DNA of 64,000 nucleotides, taken from NCBI GenBank assembly GCA_047967505.1, contig CM106539.1; one strand, given 5' to 3'. This document shows positions 12,320 to 21,064 of the stretch, in pieces. The stretch is from Dipteris shenzhenensis (lineage: Eukaryota > Polypodiophyta > Polypodiopsida > Gleicheniales). Numbering within the stretch: position 1 is the stretch's first letter; each line of letters begins with the position of its first letter. Below the pieces are notes generated by a model. It saw only the letters and a program-made list of their open reading frames with translations, was not told the origin of the DNA and did not search any database. A program made the position numbers and the translations under genes.

Positions 12320-12945
12320 ATATCAATCTCAGCATCATCATCATCATCAATAGCAGCAGGACATCAAGATGGATGATGTAGTGGAGGCATGAGGTCATCA
12401 ATAGAGCACTGTCGGCCCCTCAAGGGTACAGTACCGGTATGTCTCCTGGTCGTAGCTCTGCATCTAACCAAGGCCACTATGACCCCCGTTGGTCGAGCTC
12501 CGACCCTAAACAAGGAGGGGATGTCCCCAATTATGATTTGTGTCAACCCTCTATCTGAGCTGTCGGGTCACAAGCTCCAGGTCACGGTCATGTCAAGGTC
12601 TTGTCTCATGGGGGTCTATGTGATTTGGCTGAAAGAACTCCGTGATAGAGCTCTGAGAGGTATTAATTGAGGAAGAAGTCTGCTCCTGTCTCCATGCTCA
12701 GAGTATCCTCTCGCGGTGTCTAAGCACCTCATGAATGAAATCAGCCAAACACTGCTGGTTAGGGTAGGAGAGGAGACGACGAGCCAAAACCCCAGAAATA
12801 TCTCTAAAGAGGCACTAGAAACACCCTCGGATCTCATAGTAAATAGGACACCTGAAGATGAAATGCTCCTCTATCTCAACATCCTGCATGTTACATAGTG
12901 TGCATATGCACCTCTCTCTGGGTAACCGCTCTGCTCTGCTGCTCT
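12320..12945 (-). pseudogene. LINE reverse-transcriptase ORF2 3'-end remnant
   Basis: Read on the minus strand around 12915-12835, the sequence encodes CICTLCNMQDVEIEEHF followed by IFRCPIYYEIR. This is the C-x2-C...E-H-F...C zinc-binding motif near the C-terminus of plant LINE/non-LTR ORF2 proteins. Downstream reading frames are broken. The polymerase part is not seen. It abuts the left inverted repeat of the large transposon at 12948. Confidence 0.55.
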
Positions 12946-12947
12946 CC

Positions 12948-12965
12948 ATTAGGGAAGAATCGGGG
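12948..12965 (+). repeat. Left terminal inverted repeat (outer 18 bp)
   Basis: ATTAGGGAAGAATCGGGG; the remaining 13 bases lie at 20317-20329 beyond the inserted Copia element. It pairs with 28186-28216. Confidence 0.7.
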
Positions 12966-13222
12966 TGACAAAATATGAAGAGGGGAGAGGAGAAGAGTGG
13001 AGATGAGGAGAGAGGGCACAGCTAGAGAGCACACCACAAATGACTAACTGTACACTAGAATTAGTTGAAAAAATAGAATATATACAAACCCTTTTAGGGT
13101 TAGGGTTAGGGGATCTAACCCTTTCCTTTATAGCACTCTATAAGGTTAGTGCTATGCACATATGATCACGTGATGGTGCTATGCACACATGATCACATGA
13201 TGTTGAGCGTGAACTCTCAACA
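12966..13222 (-). repeat. 3' LTR of Copia element 1
   Basis: 257 bp, TG...CA ends. It contains a TTTAGGGTTAGGGTTAGGGG run next to AACCCT, and two copies of GTGCTATGCACAYATGATCAC. Confidence 0.95.
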
Positions 13223-13310
13223 CCTTCCCTCAAGATCAACATCATGAAGTAGGCCTTCCCTCAAGATGATGATTCTGGGGAATCGAAGAAGGACTGAGCA
13301 TTACATTCCA

Positions 13311-16300
13311 TCACACCCCTTTAATGGGAATGTCCTTCCTCTGCATCAAACCAAGAGCTAGTCGGTGTTTCTCGAATAGCTCTTTACCGAGTGGTTTGGT
13401 AAAGATGTCTGCAACATTTTCTTTGCTATCACAATGCTGCAGTGTGATGTCACCAAGTAACACTCTTTCTCTGATGAAGTGCTCTCTGACATCAATGTGC
13501 TTTGTTCTGGAGTGATATACTGGATTTTTGGCCAATGCTTGAGCCGATTGATTATCACAGTATATTGTTGTTGGCTTTGACTCATCAAAGTAATCTGTTT
13601 CTGACAATAGTCTTCTGAGCCATATAGCCTCACATGCACCTGTAGTGAGTGCTCTATATTCTGCTTCAGTCGAAGACAAAGAAACAGTTGGCTGTTTGTT
13701 TGACAACCATGATATAGCACCTTGACCAAGGAAAAATGCATATCCCTGTGTCGATCTCCTGGTCTCATGATCTCCAGCATAGTCACTATCACAGTATCCA
13801 TGCAACCGTGGATGACTTCCTCTGTATTCTATCCCAAATTGTCTTGTACCTCTGATGTATCTCAAGACTCTTTTGGCTGCATTCCAGTGAGACTGTTTTG
13901 GATTTGCCATAAACTGTGCTAGTGAGCTTACTGCATAACAAATATCTGGCCGTGTGATTGTCAGATATATAAGAGATCCAATGAGTTGCCTGTAGTATCT
14001 GTCATTGACTGTAGGCTTTTCTGAATCTTTAGTAAGTTTCAAACTCTGTTCCATGGGAGTGGCTGCAATCTTGCAATCTGCCATATGAAACTTCTTCAGG
14101 AGACTGTCAACATATTTGAGCTGACTCATGAATGTGCTATCGGAATCTCTCCAGAACTCAATTCCAAGACAATAGTGCATAAGTCCAAGATCTTTCATGT
14201 TGAACTCTGCAGATAAGTCTTGTTTTAGTTTTCTGATGAAGCTATCCTTGCTTCCTGTCACAATCAGATCATCTACGTACAAAAGTGCAATAGTAATATC
14301 TTCCCCTTGAACTTTGTAGTAGAGAGTATGATCTGCATTGGACTTCATGTATCCCAGATCAGCAAAATACTTGTCAATTCTGCTGTACCAACTTCTGGGT
14401 GCTTGCTTTAAGCCATAGAGACTTTTCTTGAGATGGCAAACCTTGTTCTCTTTTCCTGGTTCAACATAACCGGCTGGTTGTTGCATGTAGACATTCTCGT
14501 CTAGATAACCATTGAGAAATGCATTCTTGACATCGAGCTGATACACATTCCATTTACTGAGTGTCGCTAGTGATATCAAGAACCGTATGGAATCCATCTT
14601 TGCTACTGGAGCATAAGTCTCATCATAATCTTGGCCATATTGTTGTGCAAATCCTTTTGCAACTAATTTGGCTTTGTATCTCTGAATACTGCCATCTGGA
14701 TTGTACTTCACTTTGTATACCCATTTGTTGGCTATGGCCTTCTTTCCTGGTGGAAGGTCGCATAATTCCCAAGTGTTGTTTTTATACAAAGCATCCATTT
14801 CTTCATTCATAGCAGTTTGCCATTCTGGCTTATCTACTGCGTCTTCGAAGTACACTGGCTCTTCTGTAGCCATGATGGTAGTCATAAGAGCATAGTTGGT
14901 GGTTTCCACCTGAATTGCTTTGCCTTTCTGAGCATATGTCAATCTGGCTGGTGGTCTGCTTTCCCTAGTAGACCGTCTGAGCTGCTGTGGCACTGCTTGG
15001 GGTGTTGCTGGCAATTCTTGCTCTTCTTCATCAACCTGTTCAGTAGATGACTGTGAAGTCGATGCTTCTATCTCCTGTGTAGGTGAGGTTTTCCATTCTG
15101 ATTCCTCATCGAAGATTACATCTCTGGAGATAATGACTTTGCGGTTGATGGGATCATACAATTTGTATGCTTTGCTTTCTTCACTATAGCCTACCATGAT
15201 GCATTTGCGTGACTTCGCATCCAATTTCCTGCGATGATCATTATGTATGTGGGCATATGCTATGCAACCAAATATGCGGAGATGCCCAATGCGTGGCTTG
15301 TGTCCAGTGAATGCTTCATAAGGAGTCATACCTTGTATCGGTTCGGTAGGAAGCCGATTAAGCAAGTAGTTAGCTGTAGCTATTGCTTCTGCCCAATACT
15401 GATTCGGAAGATGCTTTTCACTAAGCATTGCTCTAGCACTGTCTGCTAAAGTCCCATTCTTCCTTTCAGCTCTTGCATTTTGCTGAGGAGTATCTGCACA
15501 TGTGAATTGTCTTCGAATGCCGTGAGTTTTGCAAAAGTTCATGAATGCTGAAGACATGTATTCACCTCCTCTGTCTGATCTCATGACCTTGATCTTTCTG
15601 CCTGTTTGGTTTTCTACCATGGCTTTGAATTCTTGAAATCTGGCAAACACTTTAGATTTCTCTTTCAAAAAATAGACCCAACAATATCTGCTGTAGTCGT
15701 CGATGAAGGTCAAGTAATAAAGTGAACCATTGATGCTGCGGGTCTGGGCATAACCCCATACATCTGTATGAATCAAATCAAGAATACCTCGTGCACGAGA
15801 GGTACTTCTAACAAAGTTGGTTCGCTTTTGTTTGCCGAAGCAACATGCTTCACAAACTTTTCCAAGAAATTGTAGCTTCGGAATCCCAATTGCCATATTT
15901 TGATTCCTGAGATCTAACAAGTACTTGAAGTTGACATGACCATATCTCTTGTGCCATTTTGCAGATAGTGGCATCTGTTGCATTTGAGCTAACATGGCAT
16001 GCTTATCTGGTACTGTAGCTAGCATCCTGTATAAGCGTCCTTCCTTGACACCTTTTGCTACTAGCTGACCTCTTTTGGATTTGTCTCTGATAGTGCATTC
16101 ATCACCGTCGAAGATGACTTTGTAGTTGTGTTCCATCATTTGACCTACTGACAAAAGGTTCTTGCTGAGCTTCGGAACATAGAGCACATCTTTGACTAAT
16201 CCTTTTGTACCAGTGAAATTGTTCATAGGGATAACACCTGTCCCTTGAATCAGATTCGGTGTATTGTCTGCTGTGTAGATGACATTCTTTTGACCTTCTA

Positions 16301-17582
16301 ATGGCTTCATTTCTGTGAACCATTCCTGATGATTTGTCATATGAGATGATGCACCACTGTCGATGTACCAAGGATCGTGTTCCACTTGGTCGACTTGATA
16401 GCTGAAATCCTCTTTGGGATTGAAATCAGTGTCTAGGTGCATTGTATCAGTCTGATGCAATTCCTCACTTGCAAGAAACATATTTCCATGTTCATTTGCA
16501 AAATGACTGTGACTAGAATGTCCACCACGATAATTTCCTCTTCCTCGGGAATTCCCTCGTCGATTACTGCTGGATTGACCGCCTTGGTCATACTGCTTCT
16601 TGCGGCAATCTCTTTCATAGTGTCCAAACTTGTGACAATAGTTGCATTGAATGTTTGACACATTGGTGGATGCATTCCCTCGTCCTTGGAATCTTCCTCG
16701 GTTGGAATGATTTCCTCTTTGCTGATTTTGATGTTGCTGAGGATGCTGCTGATGCTGATGCTGATTCTGACTTTGATTTTGTTGATGATGATGACCACTT
16801 TTCTGATATGATCTACCTCTGTTTCTGCCTTTGCCTCTGCTTCTGTCTGAAGCGGTGAATGCCTGATCATTAGAATGACCTTTACGTGCTTGAATTGCCT
16901 GAGTCCTGAGTTCTTCACCAAGTAGAACTGACTGAAGTTCTTCCAGTGTTGGAATTTGCCGTTGGATGGCAATACTCTGGACTAGATTCTCATATCCTTC
17001 TCCTAGTCCATTCAGGATTACTTGAACCATTTCTGCGGGATTCATAGTCTCTCCTGCTGCTGCAAGTTGATTGTTGTAGTCTTTGATGCGGAGTACATAA
17101 GCATGACCGGTTTCACTGCTGTTGCGGAAACTCTGGTTGATCTGGTTTCTCAGGGTGAGAATCCTGGATGTGTTCTTGGACTCGTAGAGAGCTACGAACA
17201 TATCCCATGCTTCTTTTGATGTCTTGACTGTGTTGAGCTGTCCTAGCATGACATCTTGCACATTCTGCTTGATCAGGTGATAGGCATACTTGTCTTTCTT
17301 ATCCCATTCTGCTTGAGCTCGGGCAATGGCAGGATCTGCTACTGGTGTGGAAACTATTTGTGTAGATGTAGATCCCGATGTAGATCCCGTTGCTGGTGCT
17401 GTGACAACAGATGGAGTAGAGCTACTGGTGGCTGGATCGGCCAATGGTCTAGGTATGGATCCATCGACATACTCCCATTTGTCCTGAAGCACAAGAATGG
17501 TCTCCATTTGGTATTTCCATGTACCGTAATTGGAGTTGTCTAACTTAGCAGATGCCTCCAAATTGAGGTTGCTAGTTGACAT
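13311..17582 (-). CDS. Copia gag-pol polyprotein, intact (1423 aa)
   Basis: A single open frame encoding all Ty1/Copia functions in the usual order. The gag (UBN2-type) N-terminus includes NYGTWKYQME. A zinc knuckle CNYCHKFGHYERDC is near residue 313. The aspartic protease WYIDSGASSHMT is near 405. The pre-integrase domain (RYGHVN...CEACCFGK) comes next. The integrase has catalytic D in HTDVWG, D in RSDRGGEY and E in QQNARAERKNG. Reverse transcriptase carries YVDDLIV, and RNase H carries CDSDYAGD, STEAEY and CDNQSA. The ATG at 17582 starts MSTSNLNLEA. It is probably capable of movement, since LTRs match and no motif is missing. The integrase motif NARAER differs slightly from the common NGVAER. 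Confidence 0.96.
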   Translation of the reverse strand: MSTSNLNLEASAKLDNSNYGTWKYQMETILVLQDKWEYVDGSIPRPLADPATSSSTPSVVTAPATGSTSGSTSTQIVSTPVADPAIARAQAEWDKKDKYAYHLIKQNVQDVMLGQLNTVKTSKEAWDMFVALYESKNTSRILTLRNQINQSFRNSSETGHAYVLRIKDYNNQLAAAGETMNPAEMVQVILNGLGEGYENLVQSIAIQRQIPTLEELQSVLLGEELRTQAIQARKGHSNDQAFTASDRSRGKGRNRGRSYQKSGHHHQQNQSQNQHQHQQHPQQHQNQQRGNHSNRGRFQGRGNASTNVSNIQCNYCHKFGHYERDCRKKQYDQGGQSSSNRRGNSRGRGNYRGGHSSHSHFANEHGNMFLASEELHQTDTMHLDTDFNPKEDFSYQVDQVEHDPWYIDSGASSHMTNHQEWFTEMKPLEGQKNVIYTADNTPNLIQGTGVIPMNNFTGTKGLVKDVLYVPKLSKNLLSVGQMMEHNYKVIFDGDECTIRDKSKRGQLVAKGVKEGRLYRMLATVPDKHAMLAQMQQMPLSAKWHKRYGHVNFKYLLDLRNQNMAIGIPKLQFLGKVCEACCFGKQKRTNFVRSTSRARGILDLIHTDVWGYAQTRSINGSLYYLTFIDDYSRYCWVYFLKEKSKVFARFQEFKAMVENQTGRKIKVMRSDRGGEYMSSAFMNFCKTHGIRRQFTCADTPQQNARAERKNGTLADSARAMLSEKHLPNQYWAEAIATANYLLNRLPTEPIQGMTPYEAFTGHKPRIGHLRIFGCIAYAHIHNDHRRKLDAKSRKCIMVGYSEESKAYKLYDPINRKVIISRDVIFDEESEWKTSPTQEIEASTSQSSTEQVDEEEQELPATPQAVPQQLRRSTRESRPPARLTYAQKGKAIQVETTNYALMTTIMATEEPVYFEDAVDKPEWQTAMNEEMDALYKNNTWELCDLPPGKKAIANKWVYKVKYNPDGSIQRYKAKLVAKGFAQQYGQDYDETYAPVAKMDSIRFLISLATLSKWNVYQLDVKNAFLNGYLDENVYMQQPAGYVEPGKENKVCHLKKSLYGLKQAPRSWYSRIDKYFADLGYMKSNADHTLYYKVQGEDITIALLYVDDLIVTGSKDSFIRKLKQDLSAEFNMKDLGLMHYCLGIEFWRDSDSTFMSQLKYVDSLLKKFHMADCKIAATPMEQSLKLTKDSEKPTVNDRYYRQLIGSLIYLTITRPDICYAVSSLAQFMANPKQSHWNAAKRVLRYIRGTRQFGIEYRGSHPRLHGYCDSDYAGDHETRRSTQGYAFFLGQGAISWLSNKQPTVSLSSTEAEYRALTTGACEAIWLRRLLSETDYFDESKPTTIYCDNQSAQALAKNPVYHSRTKHIDVREHFIRERVLLGDITLQHCDSKENVADIFTKPLGKELFEKHRLALGLMQRKDIPIKGV

Positions 17583-18534
17583 GGTGCAAACAATGTACTC
17601 AAAAGTGTCCTGAAAAACTCTGTATGAATCAACTGCAAATACACTGAAGATGCCAAGTGAAATCTCTGTACCGTCGGTGAAGATAGAACTGCTGTATATA
17701 AGATCTGATCTGTGTTACAAGGCTTGTGGCAATGATGTCGGGAATAGCCAAGAGGCTTTACAAGGCTGAAAAAATGATGTGCACGATGCCGTGAGATAGC
17801 CAAATAGGCTTTACAATGGTGGCATGTGTGTGTGAAATCAAGTGCTATCTGCCCACTGAATCAATCTGCAATGCCTCTGAACTCTGAAGTCTGCTCACTG
17901 AATTGATGAACGTAAGGTTTCCGGTAATGTAATGATGTGAAATCGGATGTGAGCGTATGGACTGACTCCAAGTAGGTACTAGTCGGGAATTTCGGGCATG
18001 GCTTAGATTGGCAACTTGGGGAATTCAAAGCGTCCCCTCTATGGCGATCTAGTCTACTCTGATCTAGATCTAAACCAATCGTCGATCGATGAAAGAGCAG
18101 CAAATAATTCCTTTTCCTTTGTTCTTTTTAAGTGCTGGGTCAGATGCGTCGATGTAGAGGCAAATGTGCGTGAAGGAAGTGGTTTTGCCGGCGAGGCTCA
18201 AATGTGAGTGTAACTTGCGCTGAAATGTGCGCGTGATGTAACGAGCGCGTAGAGCACGAAAAATCGAGCGACTTTCCTTTTTGGAGCACCCTCAAATTCT
18301 TCCTGGATCAAGAGATATTACTTGATCTAGGTGGAGGGGCAAAAGGAGTGCAAATGGTGCTCAATGATGATGTGTCACTGTGAGTCACATGCAGTGATGA
18401 TGTGGCACTGTGCTTAGCAAGAGGTGTGCTAGTGAAGCTCTGTGCTGAGGTGGCAGGAGTGTGCACATGCAGTGTGTGCACAGTGTGCCTGGTAAGGAAC
18501 TGTGCCTGCAGAGGGTCAGTGCTGACTGGACTGC

Positions 18535-18725
18535 TGAGGTGGCACAGATGATGTCAGCAGGGTGACATGGCACTGATGACGTGGCTTGATGATGTGGCAG
18601 ATGACATGGCAGATGACATGGCAGATGACGTGGTAGTGCTGACGTGGCAGATGACGTGGCAGTGCTAACGTGGCAAATGACATGGCAGTGATGATGTGGC
18701 AGTGATGACGTGGCACTGTGGATAA
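18535..18725. repeat. Minisatellite in Copia 1 leader
   Basis: Around 12-15-base units of the form GATGACRTGGCA are repeated about a dozen times with drift. The run lies in the untranslated leader and gives low-complexity His/Pro/Ser frames on the minus strand that are not treated as genes. Confidence 0.8.
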
Positions 18726-19369
18726 GGGTGCCACGTGGCTGATCCTTGATCACACCTGTGTGTGTGGTGACCCTGGGTAGATAAGGTTGGGGATAACTGC
18801 CACGTGTCGTAAGGACGACGATCGGAATCTCAAAGATTCCGTCTTCTTCTTCGTTGGAGCTCTGTGAGCCTTGGAGATGGCGCCGTTGATGGACTGGCAA
18901 GGTCGATGGAGCCCGTTGGCTGAGGAGTGCTAGCACAGGGACTGTTGTCGCTCGTAGTCGCTCGTCGTTGATGGAGCTTAGGAGCCGCTGGTGCCGCGTT
19001 GAGAGAGCTGCCGTATGTAGAGGCTCACGAGGTAGTAGATAGGCTGGCGACGGCTGCTTTGAGGTAGAGCTGTGCTGGAGGCTGCGTCAGAGTCGATGGA
19101 GGAGCCGCGTAGGCTTGGAGACAGCGATTCGAGGCGTGAGGCTAGCGGCGGCGGGGCGTGCAAGGCGACGTAGAGGCGTCGAAAGTTGCTCGTTAGGTGC
19201 TCGTTGCTATTTGTAGCTGCACTGTTTGGAGGCTTGCCTTGCGAAGGAGCCGTGAACGAGGTCGTTGGTCGATAGAGGAGCTGCGTATGCATTGGTGGAA
19301 GCCATGAGCCGTTGACGAAGCTTGAAGCTTTACGTGCAGCCGCTTGTTGGATTGGGCATAGCTGTACGT

Positions 19370-19805
19370 AGATGATCAATGCCGTAGACGATCCGCAAAC
19401 ACCGACCGTGGTTCGTGAGAAAGCAATGAAGCTGATCGAGTCATGGGGAGAATCCACTAAAGAGCTGCGCTATCTTCCTGTTTTCGAAGAGACCTACAAG
19501 AGCCTGAAATCAAGAGGGATACGCTTTCCTGGTCGGGATGTAGAGAGTTTGGTACCGATATTTACTCGTCCAAAGTCTCAATCTTCGCAACCAGTAAACA
19601 AGGAGGCAGATTTCAGTCTTGAAAAACGCAGCAAGTTGGCAGAATGACAATGAGGTAACACAGGAACAACCAAAAGGAGGTATTTGACGTTGCAAGAAAT
19701 GCTATGGAGCCACGGTGTTTGAAGCACTGAATTTGAATGATGGACTCCAGCAAATACTTTCTAGATATGAAGAGATGCTCACAGCACCCACAATGCAATC
19801 TTCTC
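19370..19805 (+). pseudogene. Captured host fragment: VHS-GAT (TOM1-like, TOL) antisense in Copia 1
   Basis: Residues read from 19372 include DDPQTPTVVREKAMKLIESW, then GESTKELRYLPVFEETYKSL, then KSRGIRFPGRDVESLVPIFT. These match the C-terminal half of the VHS domain of plant TOM1-like (TOL) ubiquitin-receptor proteins of endosomal sorting. After a gap, about 19714-19790 gives FEALNLNDGLQQILSRYEEM, typical of the following GAT domain. The VHS part is followed by a stop and the two parts are joined without long introns, as in a processed transcript with a deletion. It lies opposite in strand to the retrotransposon, inside its leader, so it moves with the element. Confidence 0.75.
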
Positions 19806-20040
19806 TCTCTCTCTCAATGAAATCTCTCCCTGTCTACTGTCTCAAAAAACTCTCACAAAGCTCTCAAGACAAATACCTTTCACAAGAAGAACTACAATGG
19901 ACGGAAATATCTCACCAAATGGACGGAATTTTCTCTCAACGAAAGTGAAGGGAAGGATCTCACAATCACTCAAGAGGACTCTCAATCTCACAATCTCTCT
20001 CACACTCTCAAGAAACTCAATGTCTCAGCGGAAGACAAGG

Positions 20041-20054
20041 GCGCTCTGATACCA
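20041..20054 (-). other. Primer-binding site of Copia 1
   Basis: Minus-strand TGGTATCAGAGCGC directly next to the 5' LTR; complementary to the 3' end of initiator tRNA-Met as in most plant Copia elements. Confidence 0.9.
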
Positions 20055-20311
20055 TGACAAAATATGAAGAGGGGAGAGGAGAAGAGTGGAGATGAGGAGA
20101 GAGGGCACAGCTAGAGAGCACACCACAAATGACTAACTGTACACTAGAATTAGTTGAAAAAATAGAATATATACAAACCCTTTTAGGGTTAGGGTTAGGG
20201 GATCTAACCCTTTCCTTTATAGCACTCTATAAGGTTAGTGCTATGCACATATGATCACGTGATGGTGCTATGCACACATGATCACATGATGTTGAGCGTG
20301 AACTCTCAACA
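20055..20311 (-). repeat. 5' LTR of Copia element 1
   Basis: 257 bp, no difference seen from 12966-13222. Confidence 0.95.
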
Positions 20312-20503
20312 CGGGGTCTCAAAAGGGCCTCATAAGGAATGGATTAGGGAATGCTTAGTGGGCTAATGCAAGGGGCTTGGAGGGTCCCAAAGAGGCCTAA
20401 CCAACCTAGGTGGGTTAAGCCCACATTTGAGCCCACCTCTCCCCCCATCAATGAGGGGAGGGGGCCACTTCTTGAAATTTGAATTTCAAATTTCAAATCT
20501 CCC

Positions 20504-21050
20504 TCCCTCCCTCCCTCCCTCTCTCTCTCTCCCTCCCTCCCTCTCTCTCCCTCCCTCCCTCCCTCCCTCCCTCCCTCCCTCCTCCTCCTCCCTCTCCCTC
20601 TCCCTCCCTCCCCCTCCCTCCTCCTCTCCCCTCCTTTGTCTTGCTCCTCCTCCTCCCTCCTCCCTCTCCCCTCCTCCTCCTCCTTCTGGCTCCTCCTCCC
20701 TCCCTCTTCTTGCTCCTCCTCCTCCCTCCTCCCTCTCCCCTCCTCCTCCTCCTTTTGGCTCCTCCTCCCTCCTTCCTCTCCCCTCCTTCTCTAACCGCCC
20801 AGGATCCCTCTTCTATACTCCTCCCTCCTGCAGAATCTCTCCCCTCCTCCTCCCTCCTATAAATCCCCCCTCCTCCTCCCTTCTACAGCAGCTCCTTCCC
20901 TCCCTTCTACACTTGTCGCCCTACTCTTCTCCTCCTCTTCCTCTTGCCCTCATCTGCTTCTCCTCCTCCCTCTTCCTTGCTACTCTCTCCCTCTCACTGC
21001 TCCATCTTTGCCAGCTCTCCCCTACATTTTAGCCTGCATCACTGATACCT
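20504..21050 (+). repeat. Pyrimidine-rich tract upstream of gene D copy 2
   Basis: Over 500 bases of CT/CCT repeats ending just before the ATG at 21065. Frames through it are Pro/Ser/Leu-rich artefacts. Gene A copies in this family also have a C+T-rich leader on their sense strand (27480-27960 reversed; 37260-37760), so this may be a feature of the element's promoters or 5' leaders. Confidence 0.75.
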
Positions 21051-21064
21051 CTCTTTGAGTACTC

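Larger units (their letters stand above)
12966..20311 (-). mobile_element. Copia element 1, full length, very young
   Basis: LTRs of 257 bp at 12966-13222 and 20055-20311 appear identical by eye. The target duplication CGGGG is at 12961-12965 and 20312-20316. On the minus strand the 5' LTR is on the right; the primer-binding site TGGTATCAGAGCGC (20041-20054) matches initiator tRNA-Met. A purine-rich tract (TTGAGGGAAGG) precedes the 3' LTR. The coding frame is open. The untranslated leader (17583-20040) is long, about 2.5 kb. It inserted 18 bases inside the left end of the DNA transposon. Confidence 0.97.

Noticed and set aside
20041-20054. tRNA-like sequence TGGTATCAGAGC (also 49737 and 60680)
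   Set aside because: These are primer-binding sites next to LTRs; no tRNA cloverleaf is present.
20427-21032. Long Pro/Ser/Leu open frames
   Set aside because: They come from CT/CCT repeats; overlapping frames are equally open and no domain is visible.
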